Assembly (NCBI GenBank): GCA_900102235.1
Contig: FMVL01000005.1
Location: 1 to 64,000 of the forward strand
Direction of reading: 5' to 3'
Length of the DNA: 64,000 nucleotides
DNA from: Lachnospiraceae bacterium XBB2008
GTDB taxonomy: Bacteria > Bacillota > Clostridia > Lachnospirales > Lachnospiraceae
Shown here: positions 8,639 to 16,331 of the stretch, in pieces
Position numbering within the stretch: position 1 is the stretch's first letter
How the letters are laid out: every line of letters begins with the position of its first letter
The notes under the pieces: model-generated
Databases searched by the model: none
Seen by the model: the letters and a program-made list of their open reading frames with translations, nothing else
What the model was told of the DNA's origin: nothing
Position numbers and translations under genes: made by a program

Positions 8639-10135
8639 TTAAGATGAAAATGACATATATGCAGGTACCATGATGATTATCATGACTACCGTCAGCATCA
8701 TTACCATTGGAAGGAGCAGCTTGGTGGATGCCTCCTCTCCGAGCCTGCGGGCTTCATTTTTTCGCAGGGTAAATGCATCTTCGGATTCTTCCTTGAGCAT
8801 CCCTATCAGATCGGTACTCCCCTTCTTCATGTTCTGGATCAAAAGAGCCGAAAACCTCATATATTCCCTCGTTCCGCATCTTTTTCCGAAATGTTCTATC
8901 GCATCGCTTTCGGAAATCCCGACTTCAAGTTCATGCGCCGTTATTACCAGTTCTTTATCCAGAGAAGTTCTGTCCGCCGGTCGAAGATCCGAAGCCCTGT
9001 GCCCGAGTTTCAGCAGACAGTTCCTTACACTCATTCCGGCTCCCATATACAGGGTCAGTTGAGAGACAAAAGCCGGATATTCTATGAGCAGCTGCCTCGA
9101 TCTTTTCTTCAGGGCGGTATTGACCTCTGACTCCTTAAAAGGGATAAGGATGATGCAGACCAGGATCACGCCCATCAGTATCATCGGGCCTGCGTCGTCC
9201 ACTTTCTCACTCCACCTGATCGTCCCGAATGAGATCGACTCGGGCAGCGGAACGCTCTCCTCCGATTCGCTCTTCAGGTCAGCCTCGTCTACGGCTTCCC
9301 GGATCTCCTCTGCTATGGTCTCTTCCGCAGTAAGCTCCCGCGGACATATCCGCAGATCCCTGACCAGATACCAATGATCGTGTCTGTACGAACAATCTCC
9401 CGTAAGTGTCACCATGACCGGTTCTTCAAGTTCTTCGTTATGAACAACCCCGTCATAATCCAGCAGTTCATAGTTGCTGCATTCCCAGTTGATCGAGAAA
9501 GGATAACCTTCTACCGATCTGACCATCGATACCGGATACAATATGTGATCCGCCCGGTCATTTTCCCCGAGAAGGATCCCATCGATCTTCGATGACATCT
9601 CCGGGAACAGAGCATCGGCCTCATCATATGAATAAACCCGTGCGGGAAAAGTCACGCTCAAAGGGTACTCATTTTCTTCATCATCCACTGTTATCCCGGC
9701 GGACAGATCCGCCTCTATGTCCATACCCCCGTAGGTATTTCTGTAGATAACGTTTCCATCCTTCAGAACCGCCTGATCCGCTGACAGTAAAGATACCGCG
9801 AGACAAACAATCGCACCTGTGGCCGCCAAAAGCATGATGGTCGATATGATCTCTATACGGAATATCTCCATGCGCTTATCCGGCATCTCACCGGGATAAA
9901 GTGTCTGTAAGTCAGAAAGAAGTTTCCGATTCTTTATGCTTCTCTTACCTGCGCCACAACGCCCTTTAATCCTTTGGAAGAATATCCGCCTCCCCCATGT
10001 ATGGACCAGAACGGCAGGAGCCAGAAAGACTCTCGAATAGCCTGTTTCCGTGATAGGGCACTCTGTTTTGGATATCTTTGCAGTTAACCAAAGAATTATT
10101 AAAATGGCCAAGATAATGATGTATAAGATGATCAT
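8639..10135 (-). CDS. tadC: TadC-like type II secretion F-family membrane protein with large insertion
   Basis: A 498-residue inner-membrane platform protein. The C-terminal third is the GspF/TadC domain (YPAFVSQLTLYMGAGMSV, later FSALLIQNMKKGS, then a hydrophobic C-terminal helix). An N-terminal helix (2-18) and a second one (about 95-120) precede roughly 180 residues of hydrophilic, acidic sequence before the next helix (about 300-320). Canonical TadC proteins are near 300 residues, so this insertion is unusual and is predicted to be outside the membrane. Gene order TadA-TadB-TadC-Flp1 supports the call. Confidence 0.85.
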   Translation of the reverse strand: MIILYIIILAILIILWLTAKISKTECPITETGYSRVFLAPAVLVHTWGRRIFFQRIKGRCGAGKRSIKNRKLLSDLQTLYPGEMPDKRMEIFRIEIISTIMLLAATGAIVCLAVSLLSADQAVLKDGNVIYRNTYGGMDIEADLSAGITVDDEENEYPLSVTFPARVYSYDEADALFPEMSSKIDGILLGENDRADHILYPVSMVRSVEGYPFSINWECSNYELLDYDGVVHNEELEEPVMVTLTGDCSYRHDHWYLVRDLRICPRELTAEETIAEEIREAVDEADLKSESEESVPLPESISFGTIRWSEKVDDAGPMILMGVILVCIILIPFKESEVNTALKKRSRQLLIEYPAFVSQLTLYMGAGMSVRNCLLKLGHRASDLRPADRTSLDKELVITAHELEVGISESDAIEHFGKRCGTREYMRFSALLIQNMKKGSTDLIGMLKEESEDAFTLRKNEARRLGEEASTKLLLPMVMMLTVVMIIIMVPAYMSFSS

Positions 10136-10154
10136 CTTCTTCTCCTAACTTCCG

Positions 10155-10925
10155 CTAAATTCGTATGTCTACCATCTTCTGTGCGATCAGATATGACGAC
10201 ACATAGATCGCCAGGCAGACCGTCATGATCGCTATGCCGGCCACGTTGTGATAGAGTTCGTCAAAGAATCCGGCCGACGATAAGTCCATGTACAGGATCA
10301 TGAAAAAAGGCACGAGACTCATCACATTGGATTCCATTTTCCGGGAGCTGATCATTACCGCTATCTCCTGTTCCACATCCGCTTTCTGTTCGATCATTCC
10401 CGCCGTCATCTCGATCGTCTCGGTAAGGTTTCCGCCGCTTCTCTTGGCTATGGCGAACACCTCGCCGAACTGTCTGATATCATCCACCCCGCTCCTTGCC
10501 CCAAGGTCTAAGAGCATCTGCTCGAGCACGAGATTGTTATCCAGACCGCGTCTGATATGATTCAGTTCCTTCACAATGATCCCTCTCGTCCCATAGAGCA
10601 GGGTCATGTCCTTCCACGCTTCGCGAAAGGAGTTCTCTATCGAATAACCGGCTTTCTGATTGGCGGATATGGAAGCCACCGCATCCTTAAACTGCATTCC
10701 CAGTTCGTTCCGGCGCCTGGTTCCGTAGTCTTTTCGCCTGTACCTCAGGAAAGCCGGGATAAATACCAGGAGTCCTGCGGAAACGATAAGTGAATCATAG
10801 AAAAAATGTCCGATGGCCCAGGCAAGCATTAGCCCGATGAGCAGATTCAATATCAGTTCCGACATAGTAAATCTGTAATTTCTGTAATCGATCCTCTTTT
10901 CCTCAGGAGCGTATGCCTGCCGCAC
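10155..10925 (-). CDS. tadB: TadB-like type II secretion F-family membrane protein
   Basis: A polytopic GspF-type protein, partner of TadC in the pilus assembly platform. F-domain motifs are seen (FKDAVASISANQKAGYSIE, GDL-type SGGNLTETIEMTAGMI) and hydrophobic helices at both ends. The start is uncertain. The GTG at 10925 gives ~256 residues, the usual length, with a 23-base overlap with tadA but a poor ribosome site. The ATG at 10991 has AGGGAGA at good spacing but overlaps tadA by 89 bases. An ATG at 11024 is also in frame. Confidence 0.85.
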   Translation of the reverse strand: MRQAYAPEEKRIDYRNYRFTMSELILNLLIGLMLAWAIGHFFYDSLIVSAGLLVFIPAFLRYRRKDYGTRRRNELGMQFKDAVASISANQKAGYSIENSFREAWKDMTLLYGTRGIIVKELNHIRRGLDNNLVLEQMLLDLGARSGVDDIRQFGEVFAIAKRSGGNLTETIEMTAGMIEQKADVEQEIAVMISSRKMESNVMSLVPFFMILYMDLSSAGFFDELYHNVAGIAIMTVCLAIYVSSYLIAQKMVDIRI

Positions 10926-12126
10926 AGAGTTTATCCGTGCAGATAAGTTCTCCTTCTTTATGCAGTTCTCCGATGATCCTTCCGTCTTCATCAGTTCCGG
11001 TCTCCCTAAATCTGTAAAGAACATTACGACCGATCTCGTCAGTCCCGTTATCTATGATCTCAGTGATCTCGAGCACACGCCTGGACCTGTCTCTGAGCCT
11101 TCCCAGATGCACCACGAGGTCTATGCCCGAAGCGATCTGTCTTCGGATTGCTCCCAGCGGGAGCTCCATTCCCATCAGGATCATGTTCTCCAGTCTGGAA
11201 AGCATGTCCTTACAACTGTTGGCATGTCCCGTCGACATCGAACCGTCATGTCCCGTGTTCATAGCCTGCATCATGTCGAATGCTTCTCCGCCTCTGACCT
11301 CGCCGACTATCACGCGGTCTGGTCTCATACGCAGGCTTGACTTGATAAGATCGCGTATGGATATCGGCCGGCAGCCTTCAACGTTTGCATTTCTGGTCTC
11401 CATCCTGACCAGATTCGGCAGATCAAGGATCTGTAACTCGGCATTATCTTCGATGGTAATGATCCTCTCGTCCCTTGGTATATAAGCCGAGAGTGCGTTT
11501 AAGAACGTCGTTTTCCCCGAACCCGTACCGCCACTGATGAAAATGTTGTATCTGGCCCTCACCAGATCGGCCAGTTCATCGGCTATCTCCTGCTTAAGTG
11601 ATCCGAACCTTATCAGATCATCCATGGAGATCGGTTTATCCGGGAACCTTCTGATCGTAACGATCGGTCCGTTTAACGCGACCGGAGCAAGAACGATATT
11701 TACTCTGGCGCCGTTTTCGAGCCTCGCATCCACTATGGGGTTAGCTTCGTTTACCACGCGGTTGCACCCCGATACGATCTGCTGGATCACATCCTCCAGT
11801 TTTTCTCTGGATTCGAATCTCATCCGGTATCTCGAGAGTTTCCCCGCTTTTTCTATGAAGATCGTATCGGGACCGTTGATCATGATCTCGGTAACCGTCG
11901 GATCATCCACAAGTTCCTGAAGGATATCGAGCTTTCGGAGTGCGTGAAAAAGTTTCGTCCTCAGCCGTTCTCTGTCCGTCACACCCAGTTTTCTGACTCT
12001 GATATCCGAAATGATCATGGTATCTATAAGTTCATACAGTTCCTCATCAGTCGTGTCCTTTGAGTAGTCGATCTTTCCGATAAGCTCTGTCTGAAGTTCT
12101 TTTTTCAGTTCATCAATCTCCGGCAT
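10903..12126 (-). CDS. tadA: TadA/CpaF-type pilus assembly ATPase
   Basis: A 407-residue hexameric secretion ATPase that powers Flp pilus assembly from the cytoplasmic face. Walker A is GGTGSGKTT at 199-207. The Asp box (RIITIEDNAEL), the RDLIKSSLRMRPDRVIVGEVRGGEA Walker B region and the MNTGHDGSMSTGHAN His box are all intact. The start overlaps tadZ by 14 bases. Not to be confused with the tRNA deaminase gene, also named tadA, at 51488-51994. Confidence 0.95.
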   Translation of the reverse strand: MPEIDELKKELQTELIGKIDYSKDTTDEELYELIDTMIISDIRVRKLGVTDRERLRTKLFHALRKLDILQELVDDPTVTEIMINGPDTIFIEKAGKLSRYRMRFESREKLEDVIQQIVSGCNRVVNEANPIVDARLENGARVNIVLAPVALNGPIVTIRRFPDKPISMDDLIRFGSLKQEIADELADLVRARYNIFISGGTGSGKTTFLNALSAYIPRDERIITIEDNAELQILDLPNLVRMETRNANVEGCRPISIRDLIKSSLRMRPDRVIVGEVRGGEAFDMMQAMNTGHDGSMSTGHANSCKDMLSRLENMILMGMELPLGAIRRQIASGIDLVVHLGRLRDRSRRVLEITEIIDNGTDEIGRNVLYRFRETGTDEDGRIIGELHKEGELICTDKLCAAGIRS

Positions 12127-13144
12127 GAGTACTCAGATCTCCGATCTTTCCCAGGTCATCCGTTATCACTGCTTTTACATAGCCCGCCAGCTCACTGTGT
12201 GCAAACATGTCCGGCTTCACCGGTACATCGATGAATTCCGGCAGATCAAACTTGAGCGTCTTGCCCATGATATCTGCACGTGAGTGTTCCACCATCCAGT
12301 TTTCATACTGCTCGATCTTCGAACGGGATATGATATCATCACGAACCAGCGTGTAGATCCGGTCGCAATATTCCATCACCTCCAGCAATCCGTTCATGGA
12401 ATCCGTAAGGTCGAGGATCAGATATTCATAGTCCGTGGCTCCCTCGACTTCCTTAAACATTTCCACCCACCTGCTGCCGGTCCGGTCATATGTGTCGTAA
12501 TATGACTGCGCCGGGGGAAGTATATCCAGGTTTCCGATCCGGTGTACCATCAGCGGGATCCTGAGCGAGAGTTTGTCCCTCTCGCAGTCAAAGTAATAAA
12601 GCAGGTCCGTTACGTCGTTTCCGAATTCCGTATTGAACCATCCCGAGAAACCGGAGTAGTTTTCGAAATTCATATACAGCACCCTGTGGTCTGCTCCCAG
12701 GAGCTGCCCCATGGCCAGAGCAAAAGTTGTCTGCAGGCATCTTCGTATCGGAGAATAGATACCTATCACTTTCCACGCACAGGATCCGAGCCGTTTTTGT
12801 GAGGAGGAGTTCATGCCCTCGGGAAGAACTTTAAGCACCGAATTGATAAGAACTTCCCGACTCTGAAACCTGTCTATGAGTATCGCGTTCTCCGCTACGA
12901 AGTCCGGATTTTCCCTCAGCAGTATAAGAGACACCGGTAACGCCTGCATAAGATCGGAATCATATGATGATTCGCTGATGATCGCGGTATCGACTTCATG
13001 TGCCGCCACGTATTCGCATAAAGCCGAACTGCTGGTAAATGTCGATATTTTGAAATTCCCGTATAGAGCCTCATCCAATGCTCCGCTCAGATTCATGGCG
13101 TAGCACGGATCCATGTCACATACGGCTATGACTCTGTCATTCAT
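12113..13144 (-). CDS. tadZ: TadZ/CpaE-like localisation protein with degenerate P-loop
   Basis: A 343-residue protein. An N-terminal receiver-like half (1-115; ACDMDPCYAM, VDTAIISES) is joined to a MinD/ParA-like half (about 125-343). TadZ proteins place the Tad machine in the cell. The P-loop position reads GIYSPIRRCLQTT, without the KGGxGK[ST] lysines, so ATP hydrolysis is doubtful; this is known for some TadZ proteins. ILDLTDS matches the Walker B region. It overlaps tadA by 14 bases and the first prepilin peptidase by 4. Confidence 0.85.
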   Translation of the reverse strand: MNDRVIAVCDMDPCYAMNLSGALDEALYGNFKISTFTSSSALCEYVAAHEVDTAIISESSYDSDLMQALPVSLILLRENPDFVAENAILIDRFQSREVLINSVLKVLPEGMNSSSQKRLGSCAWKVIGIYSPIRRCLQTTFALAMGQLLGADHRVLYMNFENYSGFSGWFNTEFGNDVTDLLYYFDCERDKLSLRIPLMVHRIGNLDILPPAQSYYDTYDRTGSRWVEMFKEVEGATDYEYLILDLTDSMNGLLEVMEYCDRIYTLVRDDIISRSKIEQYENWMVEHSRADIMGKTLKFDLPEFIDVPVKPDMFAHSELAGYVKAVITDDLGKIGDLSTHAGD

Positions 13145-13662
13145 AAATGCACAAATCCTCCGAAACTGATCGCCGTACCGATAAGCAGCGGTATCGTAAA
13201 ACGGATCTGATGATCGTAAAGCTGCATACCCTTCATCGCCGTTGGCGTGTCATACTTAATGAGCCTTCCCGATGAATGTACGGTGACTATATAGTTTTTC
13301 ATGACTTTCAATCTTGTGATGAGCGTACGTGCTCTGATCATCCTGATCAGCCCTATACATGCTCCGCAAACAAATGAGATAAAGACTGTCTGCAAGGCAT
13401 CGGGAAAAGTCATATAGGCGGGGAGTATCATGATCAGCTTGATGTCTCCGGCTCCGATCGTTCCGATCATGAACAGCGGATACAGTATGAGCAGAAGCAA
13501 AAAGCCAAAGATCAGCGCAATGAGTGCATCCTGAACGGATGAGTGGCAGATCACCCATGCCTGGGATATGATCATCCCGATCGTCGTGACTTCTCTCGGG
13601 ACCCGCCCGTCATACGCATCGTGCGCTGTTGCGACCGAAAGTATAACGAGACACAGAAACAA
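13141..13662 (-). CDS. A24 family prepilin peptidase (first copy)
   Basis: A membrane aspartyl peptidase of ~173 residues. The catalytic Asp15 in DAYDGRVP and the second Asp in GAGDIK match type IV prepilin peptidases. I choose a TTG start at 13662 because AAAGGAA lies 6-7 bases upstream and the protein then starts in its first helix. The longer frame from the GTG at 13767 would translate through three inverted repeats of the leader and adds no family sequence. It opens the Tad operon and overlaps tadZ by 4 bases. Confidence 0.82.
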   Translation of the reverse strand: MFLCLVILSVATAHDAYDGRVPREVTTIGMIISQAWVICHSSVQDALIALIFGFLLLLILYPLFMIGTIGAGDIKLIMILPAYMTFPDALQTVFISFVCGACIGLIRMIRARTLITRLKVMKNYIVTVHSSGRLIKYDTPTAMKGMQLYDHQIRFTIPLLIGTAISFGGFVHL

Positions 13663-13700
13663 TAAGATTTCCTTTCGTCTGTATAAAATGTTTTGAACTT

Positions 13701-13784
13701 GGACCTGAAATAGGTCCCTCTGACCGGTCGTGGAAATTACCGGAAAGATGTGTACCTGTCGGTACACGCATCTGATGCAGATGC
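13701..13784 (-). promoter_or_regulatory. Structured 5' leader of the Tad operon
   Basis: Between the promoter and the first gene lie three inverted repeats in series. 13768-13784 has GCATCTG and CAGATGC around ATG. 13750-13767 has GTGTACC and GGTACAC around TGTC. 13701-13717 has GGACCT and AGGTCC around GAAAT. No match to the c-di-GMP-I riboswitch core was seen. Either RNA hairpins or protein-binding dyads are possible. Confidence 0.6.
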
Positions 13785-13804
13785 ATCAATTCGGTGTGAA
13801 ATGC

Positions 13805-13833
13805 ATCATACAATCTGTTTTCAGATTATGCAA
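13805..13833 (-). promoter_or_regulatory. Tad operon promoter with palindromic spacer
   Basis: On the minus strand TTGCAT (13828-13833) and TATGAT (13805-13810) are 17 bases apart. The spacer itself is nearly all dyad: AATCTG-AAAA-CAGATT. A repressor or activator bound there would sit between the two promoter elements. Transcription would start near 13798, leaving a ~135-base leader. Confidence 0.65.
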
Positions 13834-13906
13834 TACCTTTTTTTCAAAAAGATCGTGTTGGTATCAGTTTTGTGAGATTCTGACAAAAAACGGATTTTTA
13901 CAGACA

Positions 13907-13951
13907 CAAAAACAAGCCCCAAACGATGTAGATCACATCATTTGGAGCCTG
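13907..13951 (-). terminator. Terminator after the D,D-carboxypeptidase gene
   Basis: On the minus strand a 17-bp stem (CAGGCTCCAAATGATGT with ACATCGTTTGGGGCTTG, including G-U pairs) has a GATCT loop and ends in TTTTT. It lies ~50 bases beyond the gene's stop and isolates it from the Tad operon. Confidence 0.85.
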
Positions 13952-14003
13952 TCAAAAGGGCTGATCCGAAGGACTTTTTTTACTTAACTAAAAAAGCCCG
14001 GCA

Positions 14004-15146
14004 TCAATTCGTATAAGCATCATACATCGCCACATGATCGTAAATGCATCTCCATGCACTCCATGCGTTCCCGGTCACACAGATGTAATGCTTCCCCTCA
14101 TTAGAAACCTGATAGCTTGCTGCACAGCATCCGCTCTCGTTGACAAATCCGGTCTTGGCACACATCACTTTGCCGTGAACATCCTTGTCTTCGATCCTGC
14201 GGATGAACCAGTTGGAGATCTCTATCCCGTCGGGATGCTCCTCGGTGGAAGAGGTCGTATAGATGCGCGTATTCATTATCTGTCTGGCCAGATCATTTTC
14301 GACCGCCGCCTTCATGATCATCGCCATATCGGTCAGTGTGCAGTAGTGATCGTCATCATAGACACCGATGCAGTTGGTGAAATGCGCGGTGTCGGACAGT
14401 CCGAGTTCCTCCAGCTTATCGTTCATCATGTCGACAAAAAGTTCTTCGCTCCCGGCCACATATTCCGCCAGCGCAAGCGCGGCATCCGCACCGGAAGGAA
14501 GGATCGTTCCGTACATCAGATCTCTGACCGTGACTCTCTCCCCCAGCGAAAAACCGACCGCGGAGCAATCATGCTTATACACATAATCCGTAATGGAGAT
14601 GTCCATCATATACAGATCGTCCAGATCGGTGACATGCTCGGCTGCGACCAGAACCGTCAGGATCTTGGTCATGGATGCGGGATAGATCCTGATATCGGCA
14701 TCCTTGGCTGCAACCACAGTGCCCTCATCGGCATCGATCAGAACCGCATAATCACTCATCACTTCCTCCGGTGCCGGTTTGGCTTCCGTCATCCCGGTCA
14801 CTTCATAACCGTCGAAAAAGAGTTCTTTTTCCTCGGAATAGTTTTCCGCATAGGGGCCCAGGACGCCGTCGCCGATGATCTCAACTTCTTCATCCTGCAC
14901 TGCCTCTTCTTCCTGCTCTTCCTGACCGGAAGTATCCTCTGATGTTATGGATTCCACTTCAATGACAGAATCGCCGGTGTTTTCCTGCTTTAAGCTTATG
15001 CTTTCACGGATCTTTCCCCCGAAGAAAACCACGGCCATCGTGATGAGTATTCCGAGGAGCAGCCACGGCGTGATGCGCCGCCTGATCTCCTGGCGTTTTT
15101 TTGCTTTGCGCATCGCTGCAAGACGTGCTTCAGAATTTATGTCCAT
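14004..15146 (-). CDS. D-alanyl-D-alanine carboxypeptidase (peptidase S11)
   Basis: A 380-residue penicillin-binding-type enzyme that trims the terminal D-Ala from peptidoglycan stem peptides outside the cell. It is anchored by an N-terminal helix (about 26-44), followed by an acidic Glu/Asp-rich linker (50-130). The active-site motifs are Ser158-Met-Thr-Lys161 (PASMTK), SGA in place of the more usual SxN (PSGADAALA), and KTG (CAKTGFVNESG). The very acidic linker is a notable feature. It is followed by a strong terminator and preceded by the cysteine desulfurase gene 21 bases away. Confidence 0.92.
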   Translation of the reverse strand: MDINSEARLAAMRKAKKRQEIRRRITPWLLLGILITMAVVFFGGKIRESISLKQENTGDSVIEVESITSEDTSGQEEQEEEAVQDEEVEIIGDGVLGPYAENYSEEKELFFDGYEVTGMTEAKPAPEEVMSDYAVLIDADEGTVVAAKDADIRIYPASMTKILTVLVAAEHVTDLDDLYMMDISITDYVYKHDCSAVGFSLGERVTVRDLMYGTILPSGADAALALAEYVAGSEELFVDMMNDKLEELGLSDTAHFTNCIGVYDDDHYCTLTDMAMIMKAAVENDLARQIMNTRIYTTSSTEEHPDGIEISNWFIRRIEDKDVHGKVMCAKTGFVNESGCCAASYQVSNEGKHYICVTGNAWSAWRCIYDHVAMYDAYTN

Positions 15147-15167
15147 TTATCCTGTAAGACAGAGGGT

Positions 15168-16328
15168 TCAGATACCCCGAAGCTGCCTGATGATCTCCTC
15201 TAACTTATCGATTACGGCGTCAACCTCATACATACGGTTTGATGCGGCCGGCGTGATCCTGATCGCGCTACGTGCTTCATCACGGCTCCTGCCGATCGCA
15301 AGCAGCACATGCGAAGGATCCAGGGCCCCGGAAGAACAGGCCGAACCGCTGGATACGCAGATCCCTGCCCGGTCCAGCATTATGAGTGCAGTCTCTCCTT
15401 CGATCCCTTCAAAAGATATATTTACGTTGCCGGGAAGCCTTTTCGTCGGATGTCCGTTTAAGGACGATCCCGGTAACTCTGTAAGCAATCGGGATATCAT
15501 ATGGTCGCGCATATGGGTGACTTCGGCGCTGTCCGTGTCCATCCGGGAACAGGCGCGCAAAGCGGCTTCTCCGAATCCCACGATACCCGGAACATTCAGC
15601 GTACCCGCACGTTTCCCCCTCTCCTGGGAACCGCCGGATATGAACGGTGTGATGTTTTGGCCTTTCCGGACATACAGAAGTCCCACGCCCTTGGGGCCTC
15701 CCAGTTTATGGGCGGATGCGGACATAAGATCTATATTCATCGTTCCCACATCGATCGGGATATGACCGAGCGCCTGCACTGCATCCGTGTGAAAAAGTAT
15801 CCCTTTTTCCCTCGCGATCTGTCCGATCTCTGCAACCGGCTCTATCGTTCCTATCTCATTATTGGCCATCATGACGGATATGATCACAGTCTCCGGCCGA
15901 ATGCTCTTTTCCACAAGAGCGGGATCCACGAGGCCCTCTGCGGATACCGGAAGATAAGTGACCTCTACCCCCAGCTTCTCAAGCCTTTTGCAGACCTCGA
16001 TGATCGCATGATGCTCTATCTGCGTCGTGATGATATGGCAGTTCTTAAAGCCGCGCTCCTCACACACACTGAAAAGAGCCCAGTTGTCAGACTCGCTTCC
16101 GCCCGATGTAAAATAGATCTCCTCGGGAAGTGCTCCGATGGTCCGGGCGATCTTTCCTCTGGCATCGGCTACGGCCCGCGCGGATTTACCCGCAAATCTG
16201 TAGACCGCAGACGGATTTCCGAACATTTCCTCCATGTAGGGAAACATGGCCTCATTCACTTCGGGATACATCGGCGTTGTAGCGGCATGATCCATATATA
16301 TGGTCGAGTTCTCGGACGATCTGTTCAT
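15168..16328 (-). CDS. Cysteine desulfurase (NifS/IscS family)
   Basis: A 386-residue PLP enzyme that takes sulfur from cysteine for Fe-S clusters or tRNA thiolation. The internal aldimine Lys208 is in SASAHKLGGPKG, the PLP-stacking His pair is in IEHHAI (106-107) and the persulfide Cys331 is in SSGSACSSGALDPSH. The N-terminal YMDHAATTP motif is typical. It starts 3 bases after the GH74-like gene. No IscU or ThiI gene follows in the window, so its partner cannot be assigned. Confidence 0.93.
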   Translation of the reverse strand: MNRSSENSTIYMDHAATTPMYPEVNEAMFPYMEEMFGNPSAVYRFAGKSARAVADARGKIARTIGALPEEIYFTSGGSESDNWALFSVCEERGFKNCHIITTQIEHHAIIEVCKRLEKLGVEVTYLPVSAEGLVDPALVEKSIRPETVIISVMMANNEIGTIEPVAEIGQIAREKGILFHTDAVQALGHIPIDVGTMNIDLMSASAHKLGGPKGVGLLYVRKGQNITPFISGGSQERGKRAGTLNVPGIVGFGEAALRACSRMDTDSAEVTHMRDHMISRLLTELPGSSLNGHPTKRLPGNVNISFEGIEGETALIMLDRAGICVSSGSACSSGALDPSHVLLAIGRSRDEARSAIRITPAASNRMYEVDAVIDKLEEIIRQLRGI

Positions 16329-16331
16329 CTT

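Noticed and set aside
13701-13800. c-di-GMP riboswitch before the Tad operon
   Set aside because: No match to the class I core by eye; the region is explained better as serial inverted repeats.
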